In this document: piece by piece, positions 15,535 through 23,562 of the stretch
Position numbering within the stretch: position 1 is the stretch's first letter
How the letters are laid out: each line of letters opens with the position of its first letter
Source of the DNA: Chrysochromulina parva
Taxonomy: Eukaryota > Haptophyta > Prymnesiales > Chrysochromulinaceae
Direction: 5' to 3'
NCBI GenBank assembly: GCA_002887195.1
Contig: PJAB01000143.1
Span: 1-37,842, forward strand
DNA: 37,842 bases
Notes under the pieces: model-generated
Database searches by the model: none
The model's input: only the letters and a program-made list of their open reading frames with translations
Told to the model about the DNA's origin: nothing
Program-made: the position numbers and the translations under genes

Positions 15535-18500
15535 TTACCGCTCTACCCCCAAGGCTCCCTCCAGTAACGCTCGACGCATGTCAATCGGCTGCATGCAGGT
15601 CGGGCACACTGTCCTGATTCTGATCCACGTGGCGGCACAGTCCGCGTGAAACTGGTGACCACAGCGTAGGGTTGAGACGGGCCTTGGCGGGGGCTTAGGG
15701 CTGGGTGTGACGGGCGCGGGCGAGATCGCGGGCGCAGGCGTGGGAGCCGGCTCCCAGGGCCATCGAATGTAGGACGACGCGGGTGCAGCCGGAGCGGAGC
15801 CTGGTGCTGTGGTCGCCGCCTTATCTCGCTCGAGCTCGCGCTGGAGCTCGTCGCGCCTGCGCGTCTGCCTCTCAAGCGTGACGCCGAGGCTCGTCATACG
15901 CTGGGTCGCGGTCGCTGCTTTTGCCACGTCAGTGGCCTGTTTCGTCAGCTGCTCCGCCACTGCGTGGAGCGCCTTCTGCTTCTGTGCCCCCGCCCCGAGT
16001 AGGTTCCACTTCTGGTTCGCCTTGTCGGCCTGCTTCTGGGCCAGCTCAAGCGCTTGCTTATCCTGCTCGACGATCCGCTTGAGCTCCGCATCCTGCGCCT
16101 TGGCAGCTTGTACCTCCCTCTCGAGATCATGCACCTCCCTCTCGAGATCATGCACCTCCCTCTCGAGATCATGCACCTTCCGAAGGGCCTCCTCGAGCTT
16201 CTCACGGCACGTGTGTGTGTCTTTCAAGCCCACCGGCGAGGTTGCGGGCACCTCCGCCACGTCGTCCTCATCCTCCCTGAGCGCCTCTTGGCAGATGGCA
16301 CAGGTTTCCGTCTCATAGACCCTCTCAGGCTCCGGTGCCGCTGCAAGCGCGGCGGCGAGGCGGGCGGTGCCCTGGGGCTGCCTTTTGAGATTGCGGAGGG
16401 TTTCTTGCACCGCAGCCTGCTCTTGCCGTGCTCGGTGCGAGGCTTGTGCTGCGAAGTAGAGATAGGTGCCCAGAAGCAGCGCGGCGACGGGCAGCAGCCG
16501 TGCGGAGCCTCGCTCGAAGATGAGGACCACGCCGGCTTCGACCGCAGCGAGCGCTCGGGGCGGTGGCAGGATGGGCGATGCCTTGACGATGATGACGAAG
16601 AGGAGCCAGATGGCGAGGCTGAACGCAGGCTGCGCATGCAGCTGGCCGGCGGAGGTGAAGGATGCTTCGAGGGCCGCCATCTGTTCCTCGGCAGCGGCCA
16701 GTACGCCTCGAGTGACACTTGCCGCCACAGATGGCACGACCGGCAATGGACCGGCAATGAACGCCGCCGTGAGGCGGACAACGGCCGCAGCCCTTGTCGA
16801 CACGTGCGTCAGCTGAGATGTCACCACGGCCAGCGAGGGAAAGGCAGCCACCGAGCCCACTAGTGGCGCCCAAATGCCCGATCGATGGATGGCGTAGGCA
16901 GCCGTAGCCAAGAGTGCACTGAGGAACAGTGACGCCATCGGCGAGTGCCAAATCACTTGCAGCGGGTGGAGCACCAGACGATCGAAGACAAGGAAGACAA
17001 CGCTCATCACATGCCGAAGCAGCGACGTCGCCAAATGGAAGACCACGCCAAAGACGCGGTGCAGTAAGCCCAATGCGCCCAGGACGGTGTGACGAACCAG
17101 CTGGCGCAGCGTGTGGAGCCGCTCGCTCACGAAGCGGGCGAGCAGGACGAGTATTTTCGACGCTGCCGGGCCAATCGTCCCAAGTAGCGAGCTGACGCCG
17201 AGGTCAACATTCCGGATGCCCCACGCTCCCCACGCCTGTAGCCGAGGCCTGCCGAGCGAGTAGCCGGCAAGCAGGAGGCCGACGGAGCCTGTAGCCCATG
17301 CACCCAAGGCCGAAGAGAGCACGATGAGCGCCGGAGTGAGCGCCGGGCTCCTCGCACCGATTACGCCAGCGCTCTGGAGAGGCCGATGGCCAGTTGCGAT
17401 CAACTCGAGAGCCGCCGCACGTGTGAAGAGGGCCGCACTCATTAGGGCGAAGCCACAGCTGAGCAATGGCCAGTGTCGCGCGGCCATCATGGCGAGGGGC
17501 TTGAGCACTGTGTGAGCCAAGGGCACAAGCAGCCCGTCGCGAATGGCGCGCGCGAGGGGCACGAGCACGTGCACGCGCAGCCGCCTCGCAGCCGCTACGC
17601 AGGCGCCGCCCACGCGATCGAGCCAACGCCGCACCGCCCGAATGCAGATCATGGCCACGCTCGTACCTTGCCGAGCGACCATGCGGATGCCGCGCCGCAG
17701 AGTCTGCAGACCGCTCGCGAACCAACGCCAGACGGCACGGCCGACGCTGGCCAGCACGCGGTAGCACGCGCCGCCCGCAGCGCAACACAGCCGAGTGGCA
17801 GGTCGAATGAGCACCCTCCACATGGCGCTCGAGACGGCGCGCCTGTACGCATGCATCGCGTCCCACAGCCGCAGCAGCACGCTCTGCAACGCGTGGATCA
17901 CCACGCGCAAGAGACCGAGGCCGTGGCTGGCGGCGGCACGAGCGCGCTCCGAAGCAGCAGCCACCGCGCGGATGCAGAAGGCCTTTGCAGCCTTCGCTAC
18001 CAGCACCTCGGAGTGCCAGCAGACGGTAGACCCTGCGAGCAGCACGACCGCGCCGATGGCGCCCTCAAACAAGCGTGCAAAGAGCGTGTCATGCTCCTCA
18101 CTGAGTGCGGGGTACTCTGCAGGTCCGCAGCAGATTGGTGGCTCTCGGAGGGCAAGTCGCAGGAGGAGGTGCCCTAGAGCTACTGGGCAGATCCCATCCC
18201 GGACCAAGTGCACGCTCGCGGCTGGCGGCGTGAAGATCAGACGGCGCAGCGCCTGTAGTGGCGCACTGAAAGGGAGACGCGCCACGCAGATGAGCGGGAC
18301 CGGCCTGCCGTGGACAAGGAGCAGGTCGCGTAGGAACAGCTCTGTGCTGCCAGCTGCGCACATGAGGGCACAGAGCGTCCGGGCGAAGCTGGCCGCGCAT
18401 GTGGCCCCATACAGCGACAAGACGCGCACGAAGAGGCGCAGCGGTAGAGGGCTCCAGCACAGCGCCACGCCGATCTGGCTACCAGCGCTGGCACACTCTG

Positions 18501-19992
18501 CGACCAGGGCCGCCGGAGCAGGCCACGCGGCGCCGAGCTCGGCGTGCAGCCCAGCGCCCGCGAGGGCGCCCAGGAGCACGCCAGCGAGCGTGCGCCATCG
18601 ACGGCTCGAGAGACGAGCGAGCGAGCCCGTGGGCGCAACGACGCACCTGATCGCGACGCGCTGGAGCACTGGCGCCAAGAAGAGCATCTTCCGGTACACG
18701 ACACGCAGCACGTTGGCGGCAAGGCGGATCGGTGCACTGACCCACGAGAGCAACGGCCCGCTGCCTGTGGCGACACCGAGGAGCCAAAGAGAGAGCCAAG
18801 CACTGAGCGCGCTGGCAACCTTTACGGCGAGGAGGCAGCGCCGATGCAGATGTGGGCACTCGTCCGAAACCATCGCGTGGCCAGTACTCAGCGTGCGGTT
18901 GAAAAGACGAGCGAGCATGTGCCCGACTTGGAGCGCGGGACGGCGGGCCTCCGCCTCCTCCTGCTGCCAGCCATGCAGCTGCTGCGCCGTCGCACAGAGC
19001 GCAAGCGCGACGAGCGCGCCGACGCCCGCGCCCACGAGCAGCGCAGCGGAGGCCATGCTGCCAACCGCTTGGCTACGCGAGATCAGCTCGGTGGGACTCG
19101 GACCCCGTGCTACAAGCAATGCGAGCCATATGAGTGGCGCGCCGCTCGGGACGACATGGGCCGTGAAGCGTAGGTACTGCGCCGTCTGCGCTGCATATGC
19201 CAGCCATGCATCTTCGGCAATGGCTGCGGCCATAGCCACAAGAGATAGCGTGGCGAGTGGTCGAATGGCACGCTGGAGCCGAGGCGCTAGTGCGCGCATG
19301 CCGGCGAGCACCGGTCGCAGCACGACCCCGAGCACGGGCCAGGAGACGGAGATGAGCGAGACCATGGCGACCAGGCCCGAGAGGACTAGAACCGGCCACG
19401 CGTCACGAGCAAAGGTACCTTGCGGACCAAACCACACGAGCGCGTCGTGAGAGGCGGCTCTCAGAGCCGAGGGCACCTCGGCTGCCGCGCCGAGCGCTTC
19501 TCGGAGCTTCGATTGCTTGTCAGTCGTGCTCGTCTTTCCTGGACCCACGATGCGGAGAATACATGCCATGAAGCATGATGGCGGTAATGTTGGTGGTGAT
19601 GGTGGTGGAAGTGGAGGAGGAGGCAGACGAGGCGCAGAGGGAGCCGAAGCCATACTGTAGGAAGGCGTCGTTTGCTCGGCTTCCAAATCCGATCGGAACA
19701 CAACACTCAAGATGGCCACACAGGTGGTCAGGAGAGCACTCCTGCCGAATGGCATTTGTGATGCTCTGAGAGCACCCCCAAGCAAGAAGAGCGGAATGAT
19801 GCGCAAGCTCAAGATCCACACGATTCCTAGTAGTCCTGCTACGATCAGAGCGAGTACCAAGAGAAGTACCACGGTGGCTCGCGACGGAAGCCAGTTGACT
19901 GCCCTCATAAAGGACCAGGGCACCAGTGTGGCCGGCCCGGGCGAAGTCGAGCGCAGGGCGTGCGCGAGCGTGAATTCATACCTTGAATTCAT
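15535..19992 (-). CDS. Giant polytopic membrane protein with split C-terminal RING-H2, 1485 aa
   Basis: Single exon with ATG at 19992. Residues of about 35-1200 contain many hydrophobic helices (roughly 18-20 possible TM segments, the first VVLLLVLALIVAGLLGIVWIL). They are interrupted by arginine/tryptophan-rich amphipathic stretches such as VWRWFASGLQTLRRGIRMV and ICIRAVRRWLDRVGGACV. The C-terminus carries zinc ligands of RING-H2 type: C1231-x2-C1234, then C1444-x-H1446-x2-H1449-x2-C1452, then C1463-P-x-C1466. Between C1234 and C1444 are about 209 residues, where RING fingers usually have about 9-39. This insert is a charged coiled coil with a perfect heptad repeat (DLEREVH x3) and a Pro-rich end. 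Known of the family: membrane RING-H2 proteins are usually ubiquitin E3 ligases for quality control. An E3 role here is inference. The membrane part resembles no family that I can name. Confidence 0.7.
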   Translation of the reverse strand: MNSRYEFTLAHALRSTSPGPATLVPWSFMRAVNWLPSRATVVLLLVLALIVAGLLGIVWILSLRIIPLFLLGGALRASQMPFGRSALLTTCVAILSVVFRSDLEAEQTTPSYSMASAPSAPRLPPPPLPPPSPPTLPPSCFMACILRIVGPGKTSTTDKQSKLREALGAAAEVPSALRAASHDALVWFGPQGTFARDAWPVLVLSGLVAMVSLISVSWPVLGVVLRPVLAGMRALAPRLQRAIRPLATLSLVAMAAAIAEDAWLAYAAQTAQYLRFTAHVVPSGAPLIWLALLVARGPSPTELISRSQAVGSMASAALLVGAGVGALVALALCATAQQLHGWQQEEAEARRPALQVGHMLARLFNRTLSTGHAMVSDECPHLHRRCLLAVKVASALSAWLSLWLLGVATGSGPLLSWVSAPIRLAANVLRVVYRKMLFLAPVLQRVAIRCVVAPTGSLARLSSRRWRTLAGVLLGALAGAGLHAELGAAWPAPAALVAECASAGSQIGVALCWSPLPLRLFVRVLSLYGATCAASFARTLCALMCAAGSTELFLRDLLLVHGRPVPLICVARLPFSAPLQALRRLIFTPPAASVHLVRDGICPVALGHLLLRLALREPPICCGPAEYPALSEEHDTLFARLFEGAIGAVVLLAGSTVCWHSEVLVAKAAKAFCIRAVAAASERARAAASHGLGLLRVVIHALQSVLLRLWDAMHAYRRAVSSAMWRVLIRPATRLCCAAGGACYRVLASVGRAVWRWFASGLQTLRRGIRMVARQGTSVAMICIRAVRRWLDRVGGACVAAARRLRVHVLVPLARAIRDGLLVPLAHTVLKPLAMMAARHWPLLSCGFALMSAALFTRAAALELIATGHRPLQSAGVIGARSPALTPALIVLSSALGAWATGSVGLLLAGYSLGRPRLQAWGAWGIRNVDLGVSSLLGTIGPAASKILVLLARFVSERLHTLRQLVRHTVLGALGLLHRVFGVVFHLATSLLRHVMSVVFLVFDRLVLHPLQVIWHSPMASLFLSALLATAAYAIHRSGIWAPLVGSVAAFPSLAVVTSQLTHVSTRAAAVVRLTAAFIAGPLPVVPSVAASVTRGVLAAAEEQMAALEASFTSAGQLHAQPAFSLAIWLLFVIIVKASPILPPPRALAAVEAGVVLIFERGSARLLPVAALLLGTYLYFAAQASHRARQEQAAVQETLRNLKRQPQGTARLAAALAAAPEPERVYETETCAICQEALREDEDDVAEVPATSPVGLKDTHTCREKLEEALRKVHDLEREVHDLEREVHDLEREVQAAKAQDAELKRIVEQDKQALELAQKQADKANQKWNLLGAGAQKQKALHAVAEQLTKQATDVAKAATATQRMTSLGVTLERQTRRRDELQRELERDKAATTAPGSAPAAPASSYIRWPWEPAPTPAPAISPAPVTPSPKPPPRPVSTLRCGHQFHADCAATWIRIRTVCPTCMQPIDMRRALLEGALGVER
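16111..16177. repeat. 21-bp tandem repeat encoding exact heptads DLEREVH
   Basis: The unit CACCTCCCTCTCGAGATCAT plus G is repeated slightly more than three times. On the minus strand each unit encodes seven residues, one coiled-coil heptad, within the insert that splits the RING finger. Confidence 0.93.
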
Positions 19993-19997
19993 ACATA

Positions 19998-20005
19998 TAC
20001 CGGTA
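19998..20005. promoter_or_regulatory. TACCGGTA palindrome 6 bp upstream of the RING-protein ATG
   Basis: A perfect 8-bp palindrome immediately before the ATG (minus strand, 19992). The same palindrome recurs near other gene starts in this window. Confidence 0.4.
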
Positions 20006-20058
20006 GCTGTGAATCACACCGCGTCCGGCTCCGCGAGTTATAAGGAAGTAAACAGTAT

Positions 20059-20135
20059 AAGAATCGTGGCGTTCAAGATGAAGACGTAACACCATTTTCT
20101 GGGGTTTTGCATGCTAATCGTCGAAAGAGAGGGGC
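20059..20135 (+). repeat. Diverged ~75-bp repeat, copy A
   Basis: The order AAGAATCGTGGCGTTCAA ... ACGTAAC ... TTTTGCATGCTAATCG ... CGAAAGAGAGG matches copy B at 22157-22228 in the same orientation, with small indels. The two copies bracket the SGNH-like gene (20556-21992). Confidence 0.65.
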
Positions 20136-20275
20136 GGACACGCGTATGAAAAAATTGAAAATGAATACGCTTGTGAGGCGTCTTGGTTGTCACATCATCA
20201 GCTCAGAAAAAGCAGCTCGGCCATGCGAGATGCATTCTTTCTCACCGCATACGGCTTTAGCCGCTTAAATAAGTT

Positions 20276-20293
20276 TACATGTCATGACATGTA
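20276..20293. repeat. 18-bp perfect palindrome TACATGTCATGACATGTA
   Basis: Each half is the exact reverse complement of the other, with no spacer. It lies in non-coding DNA downstream of the SGNH-like gene. A protein-binding dyad or cruciform site is possible. Confidence 0.8.
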
Positions 20294-20555
20294 CTCGCTT
20301 TTACGGTTAAAGGCGAAAAGCTGTACACGCGCTCACGTGTATACAGTCTTGGAGGAGCGGGCCTTGTTCGTAGTTCATTCCTTATCCTTTGTTATACAGC
20401 CGGTCAGTATTCAACCTAGGTGCCTTCAACTAGGGGTACCTCTCGTGCACTCGTCTTCTCATGTACGAGGGTCAAGAAGCGGTTAAACGGGGGGGGCGGA
20501 TACGTATCGGCTAGAAGTCGCTGGATGGCTCAGATACTGCGTTATTTACTGGAGA

Positions 20556-21992
20556 TCATACAACATGGAGAGACGCATTGCAGAAGTGGAAGTAGACCTC
20601 CCCAAACACTTCCACGTGGTCATATGGTCCTAGCACCCCGGTCTTGGTCTTGTTGCGAGCCGCTAGCTCAGCATGGAGTCGACCAAAGCCCACACACCAA
20701 GGGGAGAAATGAAGCAGGAGGCGCGTAAATGTCTTGCTGTTGGCGCATCCTGCACGACTTACATTGTTACTTACATTGAGTGACGATGCCGGGTCCCTCA
20801 AGTCGCCCTTTGCATAAACCTTTGCAAGTCCCATCGCACCATCGTGTAAGATGGGCGATGGACGAAAGAGGTCTAAGGCAAACATGCGAAGCCAATCGAC
20901 ATAGTTGACCAAGGGTGGCGCATGGCCGTTCGCCGCGAGAATGCCGCGGCGCCCGTCGGCGGTAACGTTCCACGAGAGCGCATGAGTGCTTCGATCGAAC
21001 AGTCGCCACTGCCCTCTACGTGCATCATCTCGAGCAGGGCGTGCCTCATTCCATTCCGAGGCTTCTCGACGCAGCTGCGTTTTGTTGTGGAGCAGCGGCA
21101 GCAGAAAGCGTTGGTCGAAAGTTTGATTGCGATTGTGCATCCCAAGCGTGGTTCCGTAAATGAGCACCTGCGGCGACGCGATCAAGTTCGCAAGGCCATC
21201 CAGTGCCGTATGCATCAAGTTTGCAACCTGGGCATGCAGCTTCATGTCGTTGACATACATCATCCATGCACCAACGCTGGCATACAGGACAGACGGCCGT
21301 GCTGAGTCGCTTACCGTTGCCAGATGAGATGTGAGACCCTGAAGCGTCCGCAGTGCTTGTGTCCATATAGAGGTCCCCACGTACGTCACACGCAAACCCG
21401 CCTTGGGCAGAGACACCGTGGACAGGTTGTAGTCACTGCCAAGTGCCACGTACGAATCGAACCTGCCGTACGTGGCACTTGCCACGTTCGAACCTGCCGT
21501 ACAACTCGTCGATCGACTGGAGACCTGATGGCCGCTGGCATTGAACACAAAGTCAACCAAGCAACGTCGCATCCACTCTAGCTTATCGCCGTGCCTTATG
21601 AAGCCATCATGCGTCTCCACACCCAGCCAGAGACTAGGGGCTAGCGCAGCCACATCAGACGAGTAAGTAGCAGTGGCGATCATTTGCAGGAGCTCGAGCA
21701 CAAAGTAGCGTGTGTCACTGTCACCGACGAAGAGAATCCAACCGCCATCGTGCTGGCCAACGAGCGCATCGCGCAGCTCGGCGAATGAGCTCATCCGCTC
21801 AAACTCCGTGCAAGCAGCAGGCCTGCCAGCAGCAAAGGTGATAATTCCGGATTGAAGGTTGGCGTGTTTGGGGTCACGTTTGACTGCGGTCCGATCAGCT
21901 CTATTGAAGTGCACTGGCAGTAAATCGCACGAGGTGCTGCATACATTTGTGCACTGCGTCGGTGACGCGCTAAGCGAGAGGAGAGGCCACAT
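20556..21992 (-). CDS. Secreted SGNH/PC-esterase-like protein, 478 aa
   Basis: Single exon with ATG at 21992. The N-terminus MWPLLSLSAS is short and mildly hydrophobic, so a signal peptide is possible but weak. The run WILFVGDSDTRYFVLELL (residues 85-102) contains the GDS motif of SGNH hydrolases, in the form seen in PC-esterase/trichome-birefringence-like (Cas1p-type) proteins; Ser92 would be the nucleophile. Further signs are an internal SVGAWMMYVND strand/helix, several N-glycosylation sequons (NAS, NLS, NQT, NKT, NVT, NVS) and paired cysteines. A late conserved-looking segment, NGHAPPLVNYVDWLRMF, might hold the catalytic His. Known relatives O-acetylate or deacetylate polysaccharides in the Golgi. 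That role here is inference, because the DxxH motif is not canonical. Bracketed by the direct repeats at 20059 and 22157. Confidence 0.6.
   Translation of the reverse strand: MWPLLSLSASPTQCTNVCSTSCDLLPVHFNRADRTAVKRDPKHANLQSGIITFAAGRPAACTEFERMSSFAELRDALVGQHDGGWILFVGDSDTRYFVLELLQMIATATYSSDVAALAPSLWLGVETHDGFIRHGDKLEWMRRCLVDFVFNASGHQVSSRSTSCTAGSNVASATYGRFDSYVALGSDYNLSTVSLPKAGLRVTYVGTSIWTQALRTLQGLTSHLATVSDSARPSVLYASVGAWMMYVNDMKLHAQVANLMHTALDGLANLIASPQVLIYGTTLGMHNRNQTFDQRFLLPLLHNKTQLRREASEWNEARPARDDARRGQWRLFDRSTHALSWNVTADGRRGILAANGHAPPLVNYVDWLRMFALDLFRPSPILHDGAMGLAKVYAKGDLRDPASSLNVSNNVSRAGCANSKTFTRLLLHFSPWCVGFGRLHAELAARNKTKTGVLGPYDHVEVFGEVYFHFCNASLHVV
21440..21481. repeat. 15-bp inverted repeat plus direct repeat inside the SGNH-like gene
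   Basis: The arms CAAGTGCCACGTACG (21440-21454) and CGTACGTGGCACTTG (21467-21481) are perfect reverse complements with a 12-nt loop. In addition TCGAACCTGCCGTAC is directly repeated near 21457 and 21488. The coding frame stays open. Confidence 0.9.
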
Positions 21993-22156
21993 TATGTACT
22001 AGCTTGTAACGATGATGCGCGTCGCAATTTGCATACAATTTGCTTGACTGCATGCCAGGGCTCATGAAAAACTTCGGGAAAGGATGACGGATGAAGTGAA
22101 ATCTGTGGAAATCTGATCCAAAGCGAGCAGGGTCACAAGCATGCAAAGCAGGCGAA

Positions 22157-22228
22157 AGAATCGTAGCGTTTAAAAGTTAAACGTGCAACGTTTACTCGAG
22201 GATTTGCATGCTTCATCGAAAGAGAGGC
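22157..22228 (+). repeat. Diverged ~75-bp repeat, copy B
   Basis: AAGAATCGTAGCGTTTAA ... ACGTGCAACG ... GATTTGCATGCTTCAT ... CGAAAGAGAGG is the same order of blocks as copy A (20059-20135). It lies 39 bp upstream of the ATG at 22267 and upstream of the divergent ATG at 21992, so it may be a promoter element instead of a mobile-element end. Confidence 0.65.
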
Positions 22229-22266
22229 GAACGCGGAAGTCTCATCTAGTGCACTCATCTAGGAGG

Positions 22267-23522
22267 ATGGCACGCGTCGGTCACTCGCCGCCACTCGCCG
22301 CGCTCGGTGCGCACCAGTCTGTCAGCATGTCGGTGAGCATGTCCCGGTCGACATCCCACTCGCCACATGCTCGCGCGTCGCTCGACATATCGGACCCAAG
22401 TGCCAACATGCCGATGCTGCTGCGGAGCGTGGAGAGTGTGTACTTCGAGAGCATGACCAACGAGGACGCCAAGAACAAGATGCACCGCGAGAAGGTCCAC
22501 GCCGATGAGCTCAACCGGCGGCTGCGTGAGGATGTCGAGAAGCTCACGCTTCAGCTGGCGCAGGAGAAGCAGCGGCGCCAGGCCGACCAGTCGCTGCACG
22601 GCGACCTCGAGCACAACGCACAGCTCATGGAGGAGATTGTGGAGAAGCAGAAGGAGGTGTCCGCATGGCACGACGAGGACCATGCGATCCTCAAGGATGT
22701 GCACGAGAGCTCGGGATGCCACCGTGACGTGCTCGCGCGCCTCACGCGCGAAGTCGGCCGCCTCAAGGAGCTGCAGCAGGATCGCACACGGCTTAAGAAG
22801 CTTGTGACGACGCTCCAGGGGCGCGTCAAGCAACTCAAGGCGAAGCTGGCTGAGGCCGAGGCTCACCACAAGCAGCGCGAGACTGAGTTACGCGCAGAGG
22901 TAGCGGCGACCCACGACCAGCTGCGCGCGGCTTCGGCGGAAGCGGAGCGCGTGGCGTCCGCGCAGCTGGAGGCGCTGCGCGTGGAGCACGATGTGAGCGC
23001 GGCCGCAGCGGCGGCCACCCACGAGTCGCACGGCACAGCAATGATCGCGGCGATCGCGGCCGAGCTAACGGCCGCCGAGGGCGCCCTGCACGCCAAGATA
23101 GTCGAGGTGCGACGCGTCTCGTCCGAATCGGTCGACCTGGTGACTCAGCTGAAGCACGAGGCGGCGCAGACGCTCGCTGACGCGCAGGCGCATGCCAAGG
23201 CCGAGCACGAGACGCTTCGTCAGGAGAAGGAGGCGCTCGCGGTCGAGCTGAGCGTGCTGCAGCAGCGTCAGAACGAGCTGCTCGCGCAGCGCGCGGCGGC
23301 GGCGCACGCGCACGATGAACAGAGTGCGTTGCTCACGGAGCAGGTGCAGTCCATGCGCGCTGAGGTGAGCGCCAAGGGCGCAGCCATCGACTCCGCAGCG
23401 GCCGAGCTCGATGCGCTGCGCTCGCAAAGCGCGCAGGTGCAGGTGGCACTCGAGGCGGCGCAGGCCGAGACGGCGCGGCTCGGAGCAACGGTCGAGAGGC
23501 TCGAGGAGGACAAAGTGCGCGC

Positions 23523-23562
<40 letters not shown>

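Larger units (their letters stand above)
19993..20555. other. Intergenic region with palindromes and a repeated 75-bp block
   Basis: No gene is seen here. It holds a TACCGGTA palindrome at 19998-20005, just 5' of the membrane-protein ATG, copy A of a diverged block (20059-20135), and an 18-bp perfect palindrome at 20276-20293. It is more AT-rich than its surroundings (for example 20145-20175). Confidence 0.55.

Noticed and set aside
17795..19450. 551-codon plus-strand frame inside the RING-protein gene
   Set aside because: Antisense shadow; lacks membrane or domain structure, whereas the minus strand has consistent TM helices and a RING.
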